A DNA stretch of 64,000 nt from Episyrphus balteatus. Its lineage: Eukaryota; Arthropoda; Insecta; Diptera; Syrphidae. The notes beneath the pieces are model-generated. The model saw only the letters and a program-made list of their open reading frames with translations, had not been told where the DNA came from and did no database searches. A program made the position numbers and the translations under genes. Shown here piece after piece: positions 18,901-28,985 of this stretch. Position 1 is the first letter of the stretch. Each line of letters opens with the position of its first letter. Where the stretch lies: assembly GCF_945859705.1 (NCBI RefSeq), contig NC_079134.1:158259718-158323717 (forward strand), in the 5' to 3' direction.

Positions 18901-21590
18901 AGAATTTTAAATTCTTTTGGATTCTCACTTCTCAGTTTCAATAGAAGCTAAAAGAATCTATTTTCTCTATTATAGGTGCCCCACAAGAATTTTAACTTTC
19001 TTATGGGTCTCCCACTAACACCATCGTTCGTTAAACGTTACCTCCGGAGAGTTTTTTCGGCAATTGGTCTTTTTCTGAATTTTCTCCCGAAGTTCTTTTG
19101 GTTTACACGTCCAACGAGTAGGGTAGAAGGGGGAGGATTTGCCAGGATTTAGGAAAATTGACTTAACGCAAAGTTCTTACGTTTGTTTTAATTTTTGTTT
19201 TACCTGATATATTATTGACTTTATTATCTTCACTTAAATATTTTTTGCATGTTGATATATTAATTGTTTCTATTTTTAATAATTTATTCAAAAAAACGAA
19301 AAGTGATGTGGCAAAGCCTCCCCATGTGGGAGGCTTTGCCACGGTGGTGGGGAGGGATTGCCAGTTACCTAAATATCAAAGTTAATACAAATAAAACCAA
19401 TAATCATAAACAAAACTTCTTTTTAGCTGAAAATACGAAGAACTGATTGATTTTTTAGGATCCTGCCATCCTTTTTTGAGGAAGCTCGCTTCTGGCAAAT
19501 GTACCCCATGGGGTGCATTTGGCAGAGCAAAACCTACCCAAAAACAAATGGCAAATGCACCCCACAAGCTAATCTTTCAAAAATTTAGTTATAACTTTTT
19601 TATAAGTTAAACACTAAAAAAATAACTTCTACACAGCATAGTACACATAATTTTCAAAAGATATTTGTATGAAAAAGTAATTTAACAAGACAAATATCTA
19701 AAATTTACGACGGTTATGTATCTTCAAATTTTGGTTCTCAACATTAAAAAACTAACACAAGCGTCTAATTTATTTCGTGTCCAGCCAAAAGCTGTCAAAC
19801 TTTGTGGAAAGTTTTCAATCATAAATGTGCAACAGAAAATGATTTTTCGGCATTTAATATTCTTTTGGTTTGGAAAAAAACCTGGGGTGGCAAAGGTACC
19901 CCATTGGCAAATGCTCCCCCTTCTACCCTACTCTTTTTTTTTTGTCCAATCTTATGATTTTTGGACGTTTGAAAAATTTCGAAATTGGATTAAAAGAAAA
20001 CATCCTGAATAGATCTAATGTTAAAATATGTAGGTATAAGTACGAATGCACTTTTTCCACCTTTATGTTGTTTCTTATTTACACCCCCTCTTTTCTATGT
20101 TTTGTGTTTCTATCAATCCACCTGCTCAGTTGACGCAGGCCAAATGTAATTTGATAGAAAAATCAGATCGAGTAAAAGTAAAACACCGTTGTTGTATTCC
20201 TTATAAATATTTATTTGATACTTCTTCAAAAAAACACAATAAATGTATTTGTTCACTTACAATATTATTAGACGTTACAACAGACACTTCAATTTTTCAC
20301 TTAGAAATTAAAACACATAAAATGTATCTAATTTTTTTTAATAGATTCGATGGCATAGAATAAAAAATAAGTTAATTTCTGTTATTTTACCAGAATTTAT
20401 TAAATATTTTGTAAATTTAACAGGACGACGTGCCACAAACAACAGTTCTTGATGAAAAGGACAAAGCAGCCATACTCAAACACTATGCTGATCTCAAAGA
20501 AGAAATGGAAATCGATACGAAACTACTATCCGAACAGAGTCAAGTTAAAGCTTTGGAAAATACAAAAGCTGTTTTAGATAAGAAATTGTTGCGAGTTAAA
20601 ATGGACAATCAGGAATTGAATCAGGAACTCGAGAAACAAAAATTAAAACTACAAGAACAGGAGAAATTGGAAAAGGATTTAATTGTTGAAATTAAAGAAT
20701 TTGAAAAAATTGAAGCTAAAGGTGATAAAAGGTGAGTCTTTCTTTTTTTGAAAAAAGAGTACTTTTTTTGAAATCAATCTTATTTCAAGTGTCTTGGAGA
20801 AAATCAAAGGTCTCGTGGAATTGAATGAACAATTAAAGAAAGAAGAAGCGGAGTATAAGGACCAATGTCGGGAAGAACTTGAAAGGCTACAAAAGGAAAT
20901 TCAGTATGAGGTTGAGTATTTTGCAATAATTTGTACTAATCAACTACTATTTTACAGAGAAATGGAACAAAGAAACGCAGAAACTAATCCTGCTGATGAA
21001 AAAGATTTTATTGCCAAACAGGAAGAACATTTACAGCTTCTACGATTGCAGTTGGCTAAGAAAAATCGTGGAATAGTTGCAATTCAACGTCAACTTGATA
21101 ATGTACCAGATCGTACAGAATTGGCTCAGTATCAACGTCGGTTTTTAGAGCTTTATAATCAAGGTATTCCTTAAATACAACATTTTTGGGATTTATCTAA
21201 TGTTTATATTTGTCCACAGTAAGTGCCAAACATCGTGAAACAAAGCAGTTTTACACTCTTTACAACACCCTGGACGATACTAAGTTGTATTTGGAAAAAG
21301 AACTTTCATTATTGAATTCGATTTATGAAAATTATCATGAAGGCATGACAACACCCCAATCTCGAGAACAGTTTTTAAAACAATTCGAGGCAATTGTCGA
21401 TGGAGTCAAGCAGACACATAATAAAGTTCGTCAGAAGTGCGATGATGAAAAAGTTAAACGTGATGCTTTGAATAGTCAGTTGATGCATTTAGTTGAACAA
21501 CAAAGGAAATATGCAGCAGCTGTTAAACAGCTAACGCGTGAATGCCAGAGATGTGAAGCTCTGATGATACATTTAAAGTCCATACAATGA
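9893..21590 (+). CDS. Ccdc93: CCDC93 orthologue, CCC/Commander complex subunit (10 coding exons)
   Basis: CCDC93 pairs with CCDC22 and the COMMD ring in the CCC complex, which acts with Retriever on endosomes to recycle membrane cargo. The join is 9893-9976, 10059-10267, 10325-10454, 10511-10648, 15189-15389, 15821-15865, 20424-20731, 20790-20903, 20958-21163 and 21220-21590. It sums to 1806 nt, or 601 residues plus TGA; the human protein is about 630. The N-terminal NN-CH (calponin-homology-like) region spans roughly residues 29-150 and shows REDEEQ (32-37), GLSPFD (60-65), GGMTWC (69-74), KCPYLIEPHQIQG (112-124) and FPVIQWLVK. LLEYG is at 214-218. Coiled coil runs from about 280 to the end and includes the family signature TLYNTLDD (491-498) followed by YLEKELSLLNSI. 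All splice junctions keep frame. The start is the only upstream ATG that leads in frame into exon 2. Confidence 0.95.
10059..10267 (+). CDS. Ccdc93: Ccdc93 exon 2 (NN-CH domain)
   Basis: The acceptor aaaaaaag|GTG has an unusually poor pyrimidine tract after an 82-bp intron. The exon encodes residues 29-97 plus two bases of Ile98 and carries the most conserved part of the protein. The donor is AT|gtaaga. Ignoring the donor would give a stop two bases further on. Confidence 0.93.
10325..10454 (+). CDS. Ccdc93: Ccdc93 exon 3
   Basis: Acceptor tttcag|T, completing Ile98. It encodes the conserved stretch IVSVLPKMKCP to IFPVIQWLVK. The donor is TCA|gtaagt and the upstream intron is 57 bp. Confidence 0.95.
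10511..10648 (+). CDS. Ccdc93: Ccdc93 exon 4
   Basis: It encodes residues 142-187 (VENRAERAAKLKAFAVSQF...), matching the family SVSQF block. Boundaries are aatag|GTG and CAG|gtttgt, phase 0 on both sides. A 4540-bp intron follows. Confidence 0.92.
10989..11116. mobile_element. Small TA-flanked MITE
   Basis: Inverted ends TTGGGCCACTTAATATTT and AAATATTAAGTGGCCCAA, with TA outside both (10987-10988 and 11117-11118). It is nested in the 10937-12780 element. Confidence 0.6.
11883..12620. mobile_element. Non-autonomous hAT element with GCGGAT hexamer arrays
   Basis: The ends TAGGGATGTTG...CAACATCCCTA are flanked by a perfect 8-bp duplication GCCTATAC (11875-11882 and 12621-12628), diagnostic of hAT-type insertion. 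Within about 110 bp of the left end and 150 bp of the right end are clusters of GCGGAT/GCAGAT hexamers, in mirrored orientation. The length is 738 bp; no transposase is present. It is inserted in the 10937-12780 element. Confidence 0.85.
13190..13545 (-). pseudogene. Tc1/mariner transposase fossil
   Basis: On the minus strand the frame contains LKWVFQEDNNPKHISRTARQ, the second catalytic Asp block of Tc1-type DDE transposases. It is followed by VIK*PAQS, where the normal Trp codon of WPAQS has become TGA. A frameshift follows, after which WRDIKGDVFKAK appears in another frame. It is clearly inactive. A likely element end (gcgagcaaaataatagcag) lies at 13098-13116, with a related copy at 12893. 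It sits antisense in Ccdc93 intron 4. Confidence 0.8.
13546..15188 (+). other. Ccdc93: Rest of Ccdc93 intron 4
   Basis: AT-rich intronic DNA. I see no further gene or clear element end apart from the splice acceptor. Confidence 0.5.
15189..15389 (+). CDS. Ccdc93: Ccdc93 exon 5
   Basis: It encodes residues 188-254: YKRK, then TLLEYG, then an acidic, Ser-rich linker. The acceptor is ttccag|GAT. The donor GAG|gtgatt is weaker than its neighbours; failure to use it would add eight codons and stop at 15411-15413. Confidence 0.9.
15390..15820 (+). other. Ccdc93: Ccdc93 intron 5
   Basis: A 431-bp intron, T-rich, with no element recognised. Confidence 0.6.
15821..15865 (+). CDS. Ccdc93: Ccdc93 exon 6 (45-nt small exon)
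   Basis: Fifteen codons (IDVDQLLKNLYIANE) lie between attgcag and GAG|gtaaac, phase 0 on both sides. It is symmetric, so skipping it would keep the frame. It aligns with the human segment around LMTKMTAMANEE. Confidence 0.85.
16795..17322. mobile_element. piggyBac-like MITE with TTAA flanks
   Basis: The ends CCCTTTCGGACCCAGCG and, inverted, CCCTTTCGAACCCAAGC are directly flanked by TTAA (16791-16794 and 17323-17326), the piggyBac target. Inside, GTTACTCTCAT motifs with TACATGTAA appear near both ends in inverted orientation. No transposase is present. It lies in Ccdc93 intron 6. Confidence 0.75.
17526..17900 (+). pseudogene. Non-LTR retrotransposon reverse transcriptase fossil
   Basis: The plus frame reads GSLWKYSFIIPIHKKGCKTY then ISKLSS, the start of the RT domain in jockey/R1-like LINEs (typically W..S.I.PI.KKG...NYRPIS.LS). 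About 150 bp on, GNSMTTNIAQFVLDTI corresponds to the following helix, then ADAFNKI*HKIISFKL to the usual KAFD.V.H..L segment, with a stop and deletions. It is dead, in intron 6 in the sense orientation. Confidence 0.75.
18118..18414 (-). other. Unidentified antisense open frame in intron 6
   Basis: A 98-codon open frame on the minus strand with balanced amino acid composition (for example DEDYGDFPSGEVLEELL) and a basic tail (QKRKRS). It begins at TTG, not ATG, with a stop just upstream. I do not recognise the family. It could be a fossil transposon protein or chance. Confidence 0.15.
18480..18660 (+). repeat. Dispersed repeat S, copy 1
   Basis: It shares CTTTTATAT.TCAGT, GGAGAAC.TG, CTCTTTTTTT and TTTCACTACTTTTTGCAAG with 48850-49035 and, more weakly, with 56605-56720. 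Confidence 0.6.
19121..19928. mobile_element. TA-flanked GGG-end element with internal GGCAAA...CCCC repeats
   Basis: The ends GGGTAGAAGGGGGAG followed by GATTTGCCA/CATTTGCCA are inverted over about 27 bp with one mismatch, and TA lies outside both (19119-19120, 19929-19930). Internally the block GGCAAA-NNNN-CCCC recurs, for example at about 19309, 19496, 19550 and 19890, twice as a local palindrome (19308-19341 and 19495-19525). It has no coding capacity and lies in Ccdc93 intron 6. Confidence 0.75.
19931..20423 (+). other. Ccdc93: Rest of Ccdc93 intron 6
   Basis: AT-rich intron end. Open frames here are not supported. The other gaps of the intron, 15866-16790, 17901-18117 and 18661-19118, also show no gene. 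Confidence 0.5.
20424..20731 (+). CDS. Ccdc93: Ccdc93 exon 7 (coiled coil)
   Basis: It encodes residues 270-371 plus two bases of Ser372, and is rich in Lys, Glu, Leu and Gln with heptad character. Boundaries are aacag|GAC and AAAG|gtgagt. Confidence 0.95.
20790..20903 (+). CDS. Ccdc93: Ccdc93 exon 8
   Basis: It runs from ttcaag|T to ATTCA|gtatga and encodes VLEKIKGLVELNEQLK to CREELERLQKEI. The donor lies inside an open frame (see the 54-bp intron finding). Confidence 0.9.
20958..21163 (+). CDS. Ccdc93: Ccdc93 exon 9
   Basis: The acceptor tttacag|A completes Gln410. The exon encodes EMEQRNAE to RRFLELYNQ and ends CAAG|gtattc. The upstream 54-bp intron has a TACTAAT branch-type motif. Confidence 0.9.
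21220..21590 (+). CDS. Ccdc93: Ccdc93 exon 10 (C-terminus)
   Basis: The acceptor tccacag|TA completes Val479. The exon encodes SAKHRETKQFYTLYNTLDD and the closing coiled coil and ends at TGA 21588-21590. The TLYNTLDD block is highly conserved with vertebrate CCDC93. Confidence 0.96.
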
Positions 21591-21704
21591 AATTCCAATT
21601 AGAAAGTTAGATATATATTTTTTTTCAATTATTAAAATATACAAATATGTATTCATACATAGATGAGCATGATAAAGTTATTTTGTAGACAAAAATATAG
21701 ACTC

Positions 21705-21758
21705 AATAAAGACTTGGATTTTTTTTAATGAACAAAAATATAATTAACGTTCAATAAA
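21705..21758 (+). terminator. Ccdc93: Ccdc93 polyadenylation signals
   Basis: Two canonical AATAAA hexamers, at 21705-21710 and 21753-21758, lie 115 and 163 nt after the stop codon. The first is followed by a T-rich stretch. Confidence 0.65.
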
Positions 21759-21759
21759 A

Positions 21760-23274
21760 AAAATTGTTAAAATTGAAAATTATAGATTTTATGTTATTAG
21801 TTTTATTAATTTGTTGCAAAATAGTGAAAGAAGTGAAAAAATAAAAAAGGAAGAATTAATTACGGGCGGGGAGGAAAACCCATTTCGAATTTGAGGTTTT
21901 TAGAGGGTTTTAGAAAATTCGCAAGTATTCGCAAAACAGTTACGATTTGAGCTGAAAATGTTACCAAATTATGGGATCTCATTTTTTCCAAACCAAATTT
22001 ACAATCGAGCTAATTTCTTTTATAAAGATCGTCCTTAAGAGACTAGTAGAGTCCGAAAAGTTATGTTCAAGTTTATGAGTTTATATGCATCAAAGATTGA
22101 GGAAGGAAGAAAGTTTCCTGAATTGTCCTGAAAGCTTCGTTAAAAGATTAAGTTAGTGTGAAAGTAATTATTTTTTATGTTTAAACATTGTAATAATCAT
22201 AATTAAAATGAAAAAGAAGAATTTTAAGAAAATTGGTCTTTCCAACTTAATGGGTGGAAAAATACCACCCTTCTTTTAACAACAAATGCTTGCATTCAAA
22301 TTCTCTACAATAATCCGTTACCTATTTCTGGTACTGTATTTTTCATTGTATTTAATGATTATGAAATGTTAAAAATGTTCAAAAGTTTGACTGATGGAAA
22401 GAAAGAATTTTCTCGTTTCTAATATTGACTTGAAATTTTACAGGATGTTTGTCGGTGTAGGGTTTTTTTTACTGTAAAGGCACATTCAATATTGGTCATT
22501 AAGTGGATAACGGTAATTTAACCGTTTTTTTTTTTAAAGTTTGTGAATATATTATTTTTTTTTATATTTTTTCAATTCATGATAATGACCGATAAAAATG
22601 TATGTACGTAAAAGTCATGATGGTTTTAGTAGAAAATGTTTTATGGTTTTCAAAACTGCCTCTTAATTTAATGTAGCATTATTCGTTGCAGAGAGATAAT
22701 GCGTAGAAAAAATCGTATAGATACAAACTTAATAAAATACATACCAATTAAACAAACAAAGCTATTTTCAAAATAACAAGACCTCCAAACGATTAACTAT
22801 GTATTACATTTGATTTCTTATATAGGTACCAAAGAATAAACATTTTTTTTATTTAAAATTCTTAGAGCCTTGTATTTTTAAAATAGTTTTTTTTTCTAAA
22901 TAAAAATTGAAATGTAATTCATCCGAAATTATTATTCGACACGTTAAAACAAAATTTCAGAAAAATTAATCAGCCCCTTTTTCAAAAAAAATTAAAATAT
23001 GTAGAGGTATTTAAAAAAAAAAAAAAAACATACCTTTTTTGAAAAATTTACAGAATTTGCTTTTTGCATCTATCTTAACGCTTCTGTAAAAAATTTTCAT
23101 TGAAATTGGTAGAATATCATTTTAATATTAGAAACTCAGAAATCAATGAAATGGTTTTATGACAGTAACCGTTAATAATAAGAATTGAATCGGTCATTGC
23201 AAAAACCACTTAAGTCACATTTTTTTCAAAAATTATTTTTTTTTCTGAAAATGGTTCCTCAAAGGTAGATGCGT
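21760..23274. other. Intergenic, no gene seen
   Basis: AT-rich sequence downstream of Ccdc93 with many homopolymer runs. No conserved frame or element end was recognised. Confidence 0.5.
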
Positions 23275-23282
23275 ATTCTGGA

Positions 23283-24554
23283 CAGGGGCGTATACAGGTT
23301 TGCTTCTTGAAGGGGGGTCATGCCAAAAAAAAATCCAAACAAAAACGGTATGAGATTTGTTTAAGTTTAACGTTAAGCCTTAGGGCCTAGAGCGCTGCTG
23401 ATGTGAAACCAAATTTTTCGTCGTCCTCCACGAGGACAAAGAAATGCTTGCGAAATCTGGACGAAAAAATACTCAAAAATTGCAAAAAAAAAAAATAAAC
23501 AACAAAAACAAACAAAAAATCACAAATGTCATTTTTCCACACACAATTAATGTTTCCGGCAATTGTTTGTGTGCGAAAAAGAAGTGGAGACTTTTCAATT
23601 TCGTTGTGTCGAACAGCGTACTGCAGAACGAAAAGTTGAACGAAATTTTTGGTTTACCATTTCGGTGTTTCATTTTTGTATGGGATTTTTCGAGCAGCTT
23701 ACGTAACAGTGGTAACTTTTGAATTAAAAGTCTTCCTAACCTCAGTCAAACGAATCAAATAAGCTCTAACTAAGGTTTATCTGACTATTGAAAAATTAGC
23801 CTCAAGTGATATTTAATAATAATATTTAATTTGCCTTAGACAAGGTTGCTTACATTCGTATTTACAATCGGTTTGCCATTGATGATTAACAAATCGATAG
23901 TTGTTTCAAAAAATGTAACAGAGTAAGCTAATCTGGTACAAAACACTGATATATTCTGTAAGCAAACAAAATTCACCAAATTTGATCAGACGAATGTATT
24001 GAACTGGAACATTGCAAAAAACTAAAAAGATTTGAGTAATGATATACTTCTTTAAAATTTTGCGGATGACGAATGTAAACAACAGTATGACCTCCACACA
24101 GCAAGGCACATTTTATTCATATTTTATTCCCTTTATCATATAATCATCAATTAAAAAAAAAAATTCTTTTTTTATTTGCTGGTAAGCAGTGACTAGCCCT
24201 TAAGAGATGATTTTTGTGTACCTACCCAATTCAATTTCTTTTAAAAAGCTTTGAATATAATACTTTTTCGGATTTTAAATCCATAAAAAACTACAAAACT
24301 CTACAGTACAGCTCAACTAATATTATCAAACGAATCAAAATAATCCAGAATAGCGTTCGCTAAAAATATGACCACATCGCCAAATAATGGTAAAATAGTT
24401 TGTTTGAATACCAAAAAATTTTTTTATTTTTTAATTTTCGTTCATGTTCTAAAACTTCAACATTTTGAAAATCATCTTAATCAAGAGATTTCAGTATCAA
24501 TTTCTTTTTAAGTTCTTGGGGGTCATGACCCCGTGACCCTTGTATACGCCGTTG
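23283..24554. mobile_element. Non-autonomous hAT element (CAGGGGCGTATAC ends)
   Basis: The left end is CAGGGGCGTATACAGG and the right end, inverted, is CAACGGCGTATACAAGG. The flanks are ATTCTGGA (23275-23282) and ATTCTGGG (24555-24562), an 8-bp duplication with one mismatch. GGGGGTCATG lies just inside both ends. No transposase frame was found. Confidence 0.75.
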
Positions 24555-24562
24555 ATTCTGGG

Positions 24563-25600
24563 TAAAAACCAGGTAAGTTAATACATTCCTTCCCCATTAA
24601 ATTGTAACGGTTATTCAAAAAACAACTTAAGCCCAAGGACTTCAGAGGTTTTTCATTCGCTATGCTATGCACTATTTGTAGTTATATCTGGTTGAGTTTA
24701 AAATTTGCATTGTCGTAATTGTTTCAACAATAACCACATCATCAATTTTGATAACATTTTTGGTATAAATACAAAGGAATTATTACAAACATACCCGTTT
24801 TTTTTTTTTTTTTTTTTTGAAATGAAATAAAAAAGTTTGGTTATTTTAACAACATTTTTTAAAAGTTTTTTTTTTTTTGTCTTGATACGACACTAACAAT
24901 GGTGGAAAAAATGTAAGGGTCAACAAATTTTCTTAAGTTATTTTTAAGAGAGTGAAGAATGTTGGTAGTTTTTTTGCTTTTTTTTTATTAAAAAGTCAGT
25001 TTTATTAAAAAAACCAAATTGTAAAATTTACTAATATTATTTTAAGTGCACGAATCAGGAACTTTTTAAAAGTTTAACTATAATGACGATTAGATTTACA
25101 AAAACATCTTTTCAAATTAAAATACAAATTTGGAGTTCCTCAATTTATCACGCCAAAAAAAATTGTAAATGGCCAAAAAAAGAAAATGTTATAAGAGCAT
25201 TTTTTTACGGAATTTGGGAGGGAATTGATGTTATCTTTCACTTAAATCTTCTTAAAAAACACCCTGTAACACATTTATAAATGGAAATGGATGCAATAAA
25301 GAAAAAAACCATGATCGCACCCACCAATTTAAGAATTACTTTGTACATTCCCATCCATTTTTACAATACCAATAATAATATGTTACAATATTATCCGCGG
25401 TTTACGGTGACAAGTAAAAGTTAAAGGTAAAAGTATATTACATTTGTGTCCTTAAAAGACCTTTACTTAACATGAAATGCGTGTCTTGTCTAGTTTATCT
25501 TTATATATAATTCTTTTTCTTCTGCAATTTCATAATTGAATTGACATTCTCAAGGGATTTCGAGTGCGATTAGCTTAATGAATTGCGTGGTTTTGACAAC
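24563..25600. other. Intergenic, no gene seen
   Basis: AT-rich with long T and A runs (for example at about 24800); nothing supported. Confidence 0.5.
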
Positions 25601-26760
25601 AACACCAACCAATTCAACTATTAACTTTAATTAACTTTAGATTAATATGCTGAACATAACCGGTGCCATTGGATAGAATCTAAAGTGTAATCATGTCTTA
25701 TTATGGACCACTTCAAGAGATGAATCTCTTGATTCATGAAAAAAAAACCTAAATAAATTAAACCACTCTCTTCCATGTCTCATTTTGTAGCTTATACGAG
25801 AGTATGAATGAAAGTAAGAGGGGTTGCGAGGTTGGTATCATTATTATACAAATAAAATCAAACCCAAACACCCTCTATTCAACAGGTTTCAAACATTAAA
25901 AGCTATTAAAACAATGATTTTTCTCTTCATCTCCAGAGAGCTTTCTCTAACACGCACTCTTATCTTTATGAATGAGCCTTTTTTCATTTATCCCCACATA
26001 ATAATTCCCTGTCCTATCCTATGGATGTTGTTATTGCCCAATGGCGACGGCGCCGTTTCTATGTGTATAATTCACAACAACTCTGTACCACCCCCTTATC
26101 TAACCAAAAACAAAATAGGGTTTAGGTTGGTAGGTTACATGCAACCCCCAAAAACAGATGAAAGCAAGTTCTGAACTGATGGTGTCTTTATCAAGTACAC
26201 TATACACTTTTTGACTCTCTGTGCTGCTCTCCGATGGTTGATGGTTAAACGTTGGATTCTCTGTGTTCTCGACGAAGGAATCATCAGCTTCTTTTTTTAC
26301 GTTGTATATCTGGAAGCATCCTAAACTGCACAGAATTGTGGCTCAGTCTTTTCGTGAACGTTGCGGCGTCTAAGACTGTTTTACCATCCAGTCGGTGTGA
26401 TCCTCCTTTGGAGGAAGTGTTTCATTTTTTGGTCTTCCCTATAAAATCTTCATCTAATGTGGAAGTGAAACATAAAGTGAAATAAAAATTCCAACACCAA
26501 AAAAAGTTCCTATACAAAAAAAAAAAAAAAAAAAACGGTTTCGTGAAACTTTTTTTTGTGCCTGTCACGTCCCAACAAAAACGGCAGTACATTCATTTTA
26601 AAGTGAAACTTAAGCTTGATTTGCCAATTCATATGCAAAAAAGTCTGTTTTTTTTTTTTTTGGTGAATTTATTCTATCCCTTTTTGAACATGTCCTTTTA
26701 TAATGCGTGCTTGATGGTGTCAAAAAGTGAAACAGATTGAATTGAAAATCATATGTAAAT
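25601..26760. other. Less repetitive island, function unknown
   Basis: Base composition is more balanced than in the surroundings, notably at 25780-26480, and no transposon signature is visible. Open frames occur at 25824-26174 and 26252-26485 but match nothing I know and lack splice context. It could be a promoter, a 5' exon or an enhancer of a neighbouring gene. Confidence 0.3.
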
Positions 26761-27406
26761 TTTTTGGGTTCACAATTTATATAACTTATTTAAATAAAAA
26801 TATAAAATTAAAAAAAGAAATATAAAAAAAAACTTGAATCTCAAGCGGGTTAATGGTAATTTAATTATTGTCCTTTGAATTGATTTAATGATGAATAAAA
26901 AATCGATCGTAAAAAATTCTTAACGTGGAATAAATTTGAAATTTTGCAGGAAATTACAATTGTGAATTAAATTATTTAATCTTAAAACTAATTGAGTGTG
27001 TTGTAACGAATTAATGATAAATTGAATATTCATAGTGTGAATTACAATTACAAAAAATAAAAAGCTATAACTTTTTCAGCCAACTCTTTCACAATGGATA
27101 ATTTACTTAAAGGATTTACAGCAGAATTTTGCGATTTAATTTTTGGATAAAGTGGGTAAGTTTATTTGTGTAAAAGAGATTAAATTTTTTGTGAAGCTAA
27201 GGAAATAAAGGATTTTTATAAGAAGACGGTAATCTTCAATAATTATTTTTTTTTAAATGTACACTACGCGTGCGCTGTTTGTATATTAATTACTTAATTG
27301 TAAATTTCCATCAATATCACACTTTTTTACGGTGTGTAAAAAGTTTTTTTTTTTTTTGTTGGTTACCGTGAAGTATTCGTTAATAGAATTTTATTCTAAA
27401 TTTAAT

Positions 27407-27418
27407 TGGCGCCCAACG
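27407..27418 (+). other. tRNA-Lys-type primer binding site motif
   Basis: TGGCGCCCAACG is the start of the primer binding site complementary to tRNA-Lys used by gypsy-type LTR retroelements, and it follows TTTAAT as an LTR end might. No matching LTR, gag or pol was recognised nearby, so this may be a remnant or chance. The wider stretch 26761-28206 shows no gene. Confidence 0.25.
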
Positions 27419-28215
27419 TAAAAAATATAAACTGCCGCTGGATAATATTATTATTAAAATAAGTTTAAACTGTTCAAAATTGTTGTTATAATAATTTCAG
27501 ATTTTTTTTTTTTAACAAATTTGTATTTTTTTACAAAAAAAATTTTGTCTTTTATTATGTTTGTCTTAAGTTCTTTTACACAAATTCCAGCAGCAATAAA
27601 ATAATACATATATGCTGTTGAACTAGTCTTTTAAAATTTCAATGAATTGAAGCTATTTTGCTTTTAGCTTTTGATCGATCATTACGAAGTAAGGCGTTAC
27701 AAGAGTTATACATAGAATCTCGGTTATGGTTATTAAGTTTCTGATTTGATTTACCAGGCTATTGATCGGTTTGCTTAACCTCCAGACCTTGAAGTCAGGT
27801 TGAAGAATGGCAGCTATAAAATACAGTATCTGAATAAATTTATTAGAACCTTTTTCAGAAGCACCCGCACAATGTTTCCAGAGACTTTGATACATCTGTT
27901 AGATCTATTTTAGTTTGATACCTTGGTTTTTACATTTTGAGCAGTAATAACATTATTTATAAGATTATGAAATAAAATCAATTGGTTCAAATTATTGCTA
28001 AGTGATAGAAATTGTTTCTTTAAAAAAAATGATACGTATACGCCATAGTGACTATATCTATGCTATATCAAAATTTGCAGCAAAAGAAATTCTTAGATAT
28101 GGGAGGAGGGGTTCAATTTACCCCCATTTAAGTGGAATGTGCAGTTTCATAAAAAAATATATTTAAACTAGAAAAATTTTAGCTGTGTTTTTTTGTCATT
28201 GCTATACGTATCCGC

Positions 28216-28976
28216 GAAATGGTAACGGAGTTACGAATAACAGAGTTACGCGCGACAGAGTTACGACCGTCAAAGTTACGCGAAACCGAAGTTACGAAAA
28301 ACTAGAGTTACGAATTCTAAAGTTATGTTAAGCTATGACATGTGATTTTTGGGTTGGCAACAATTGCGAGGATCGATATGGAATTATGGAAATACAAACA
28401 AGAGTTTAACATTTTTCTCATTGGTCAGAACTAAATGAGTTAAGCGAAAATGGGTGTTATTTAATCTTGTAAAACTTTGATTGGATAGGTATAGATATAC
28501 AAAGTGGGTATTACAAAATACGCTATGAATAATTATATTAATTAATAGGAAAAAAAAATACGTAGGTGCAATATTAGTTGGACAAATAAGAAGTTAATTT
28601 CAATTATGTCCCCCAAACTTACATAAGTATACTTATGTTTTATTTTCTATTTCAACGTTTTTGCGATCTTCTCACAAAAACAAAACCATATATATATCTA
28701 TACCTATCCAATCAAAATTTTACAAGATTAAATAACACCCATTTTCGCTTAACTCATTTAGTTCTGACCAATGAGAAAAATGTGAATCTCTTGTTTGTAT
28801 TTCCATAGTTCCATATCGATCCTGGTAATTGTTGCCAACCCAAAAATCACATGTCATAGCTTAACATAACTTTAGAATTCGTAACTCTAGTTTTTCGTAA
28901 CTTCGGTTTCGCGTAACTTTGACGCTCGTAACTCTGTCGCCCGTAACTCTGGTATTCGTAACTTCGTCGGTTTCCC
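28216..28976. mobile_element. Long-TIR element with AGAGTTACG arrays and 8-9 bp duplication
   Basis: Two inverted arms of about 285 bp (28216-28500 and 28690-28976) are highly similar along their length, around a spacer of about 190 bp. The outer third of each arm consists of six to seven GTTACG motifs spaced about 15 bp apart. CGTATCCGC flanks both sides (28207-28215 and 28977-28985). Long arms plus a 9-bp duplication suggest a Mutator-like non-autonomous element; a hAT-type 8-bp reading is also possible. Confidence 0.75.
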
Positions 28977-28985
28977 CGTATCCGC

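Noticed and set aside
25824..26485. Plus-strand frames in a less AT-rich island
   Set aside because: No recognisable domain, no splice partner, and composition like random sequence; kept only as a region note.
27653..27895. Minus-strand 80-codon frame, faintly like a LINE C-terminal region
   Set aside because: The resemblance is limited to a few residues and the frame has no other support.
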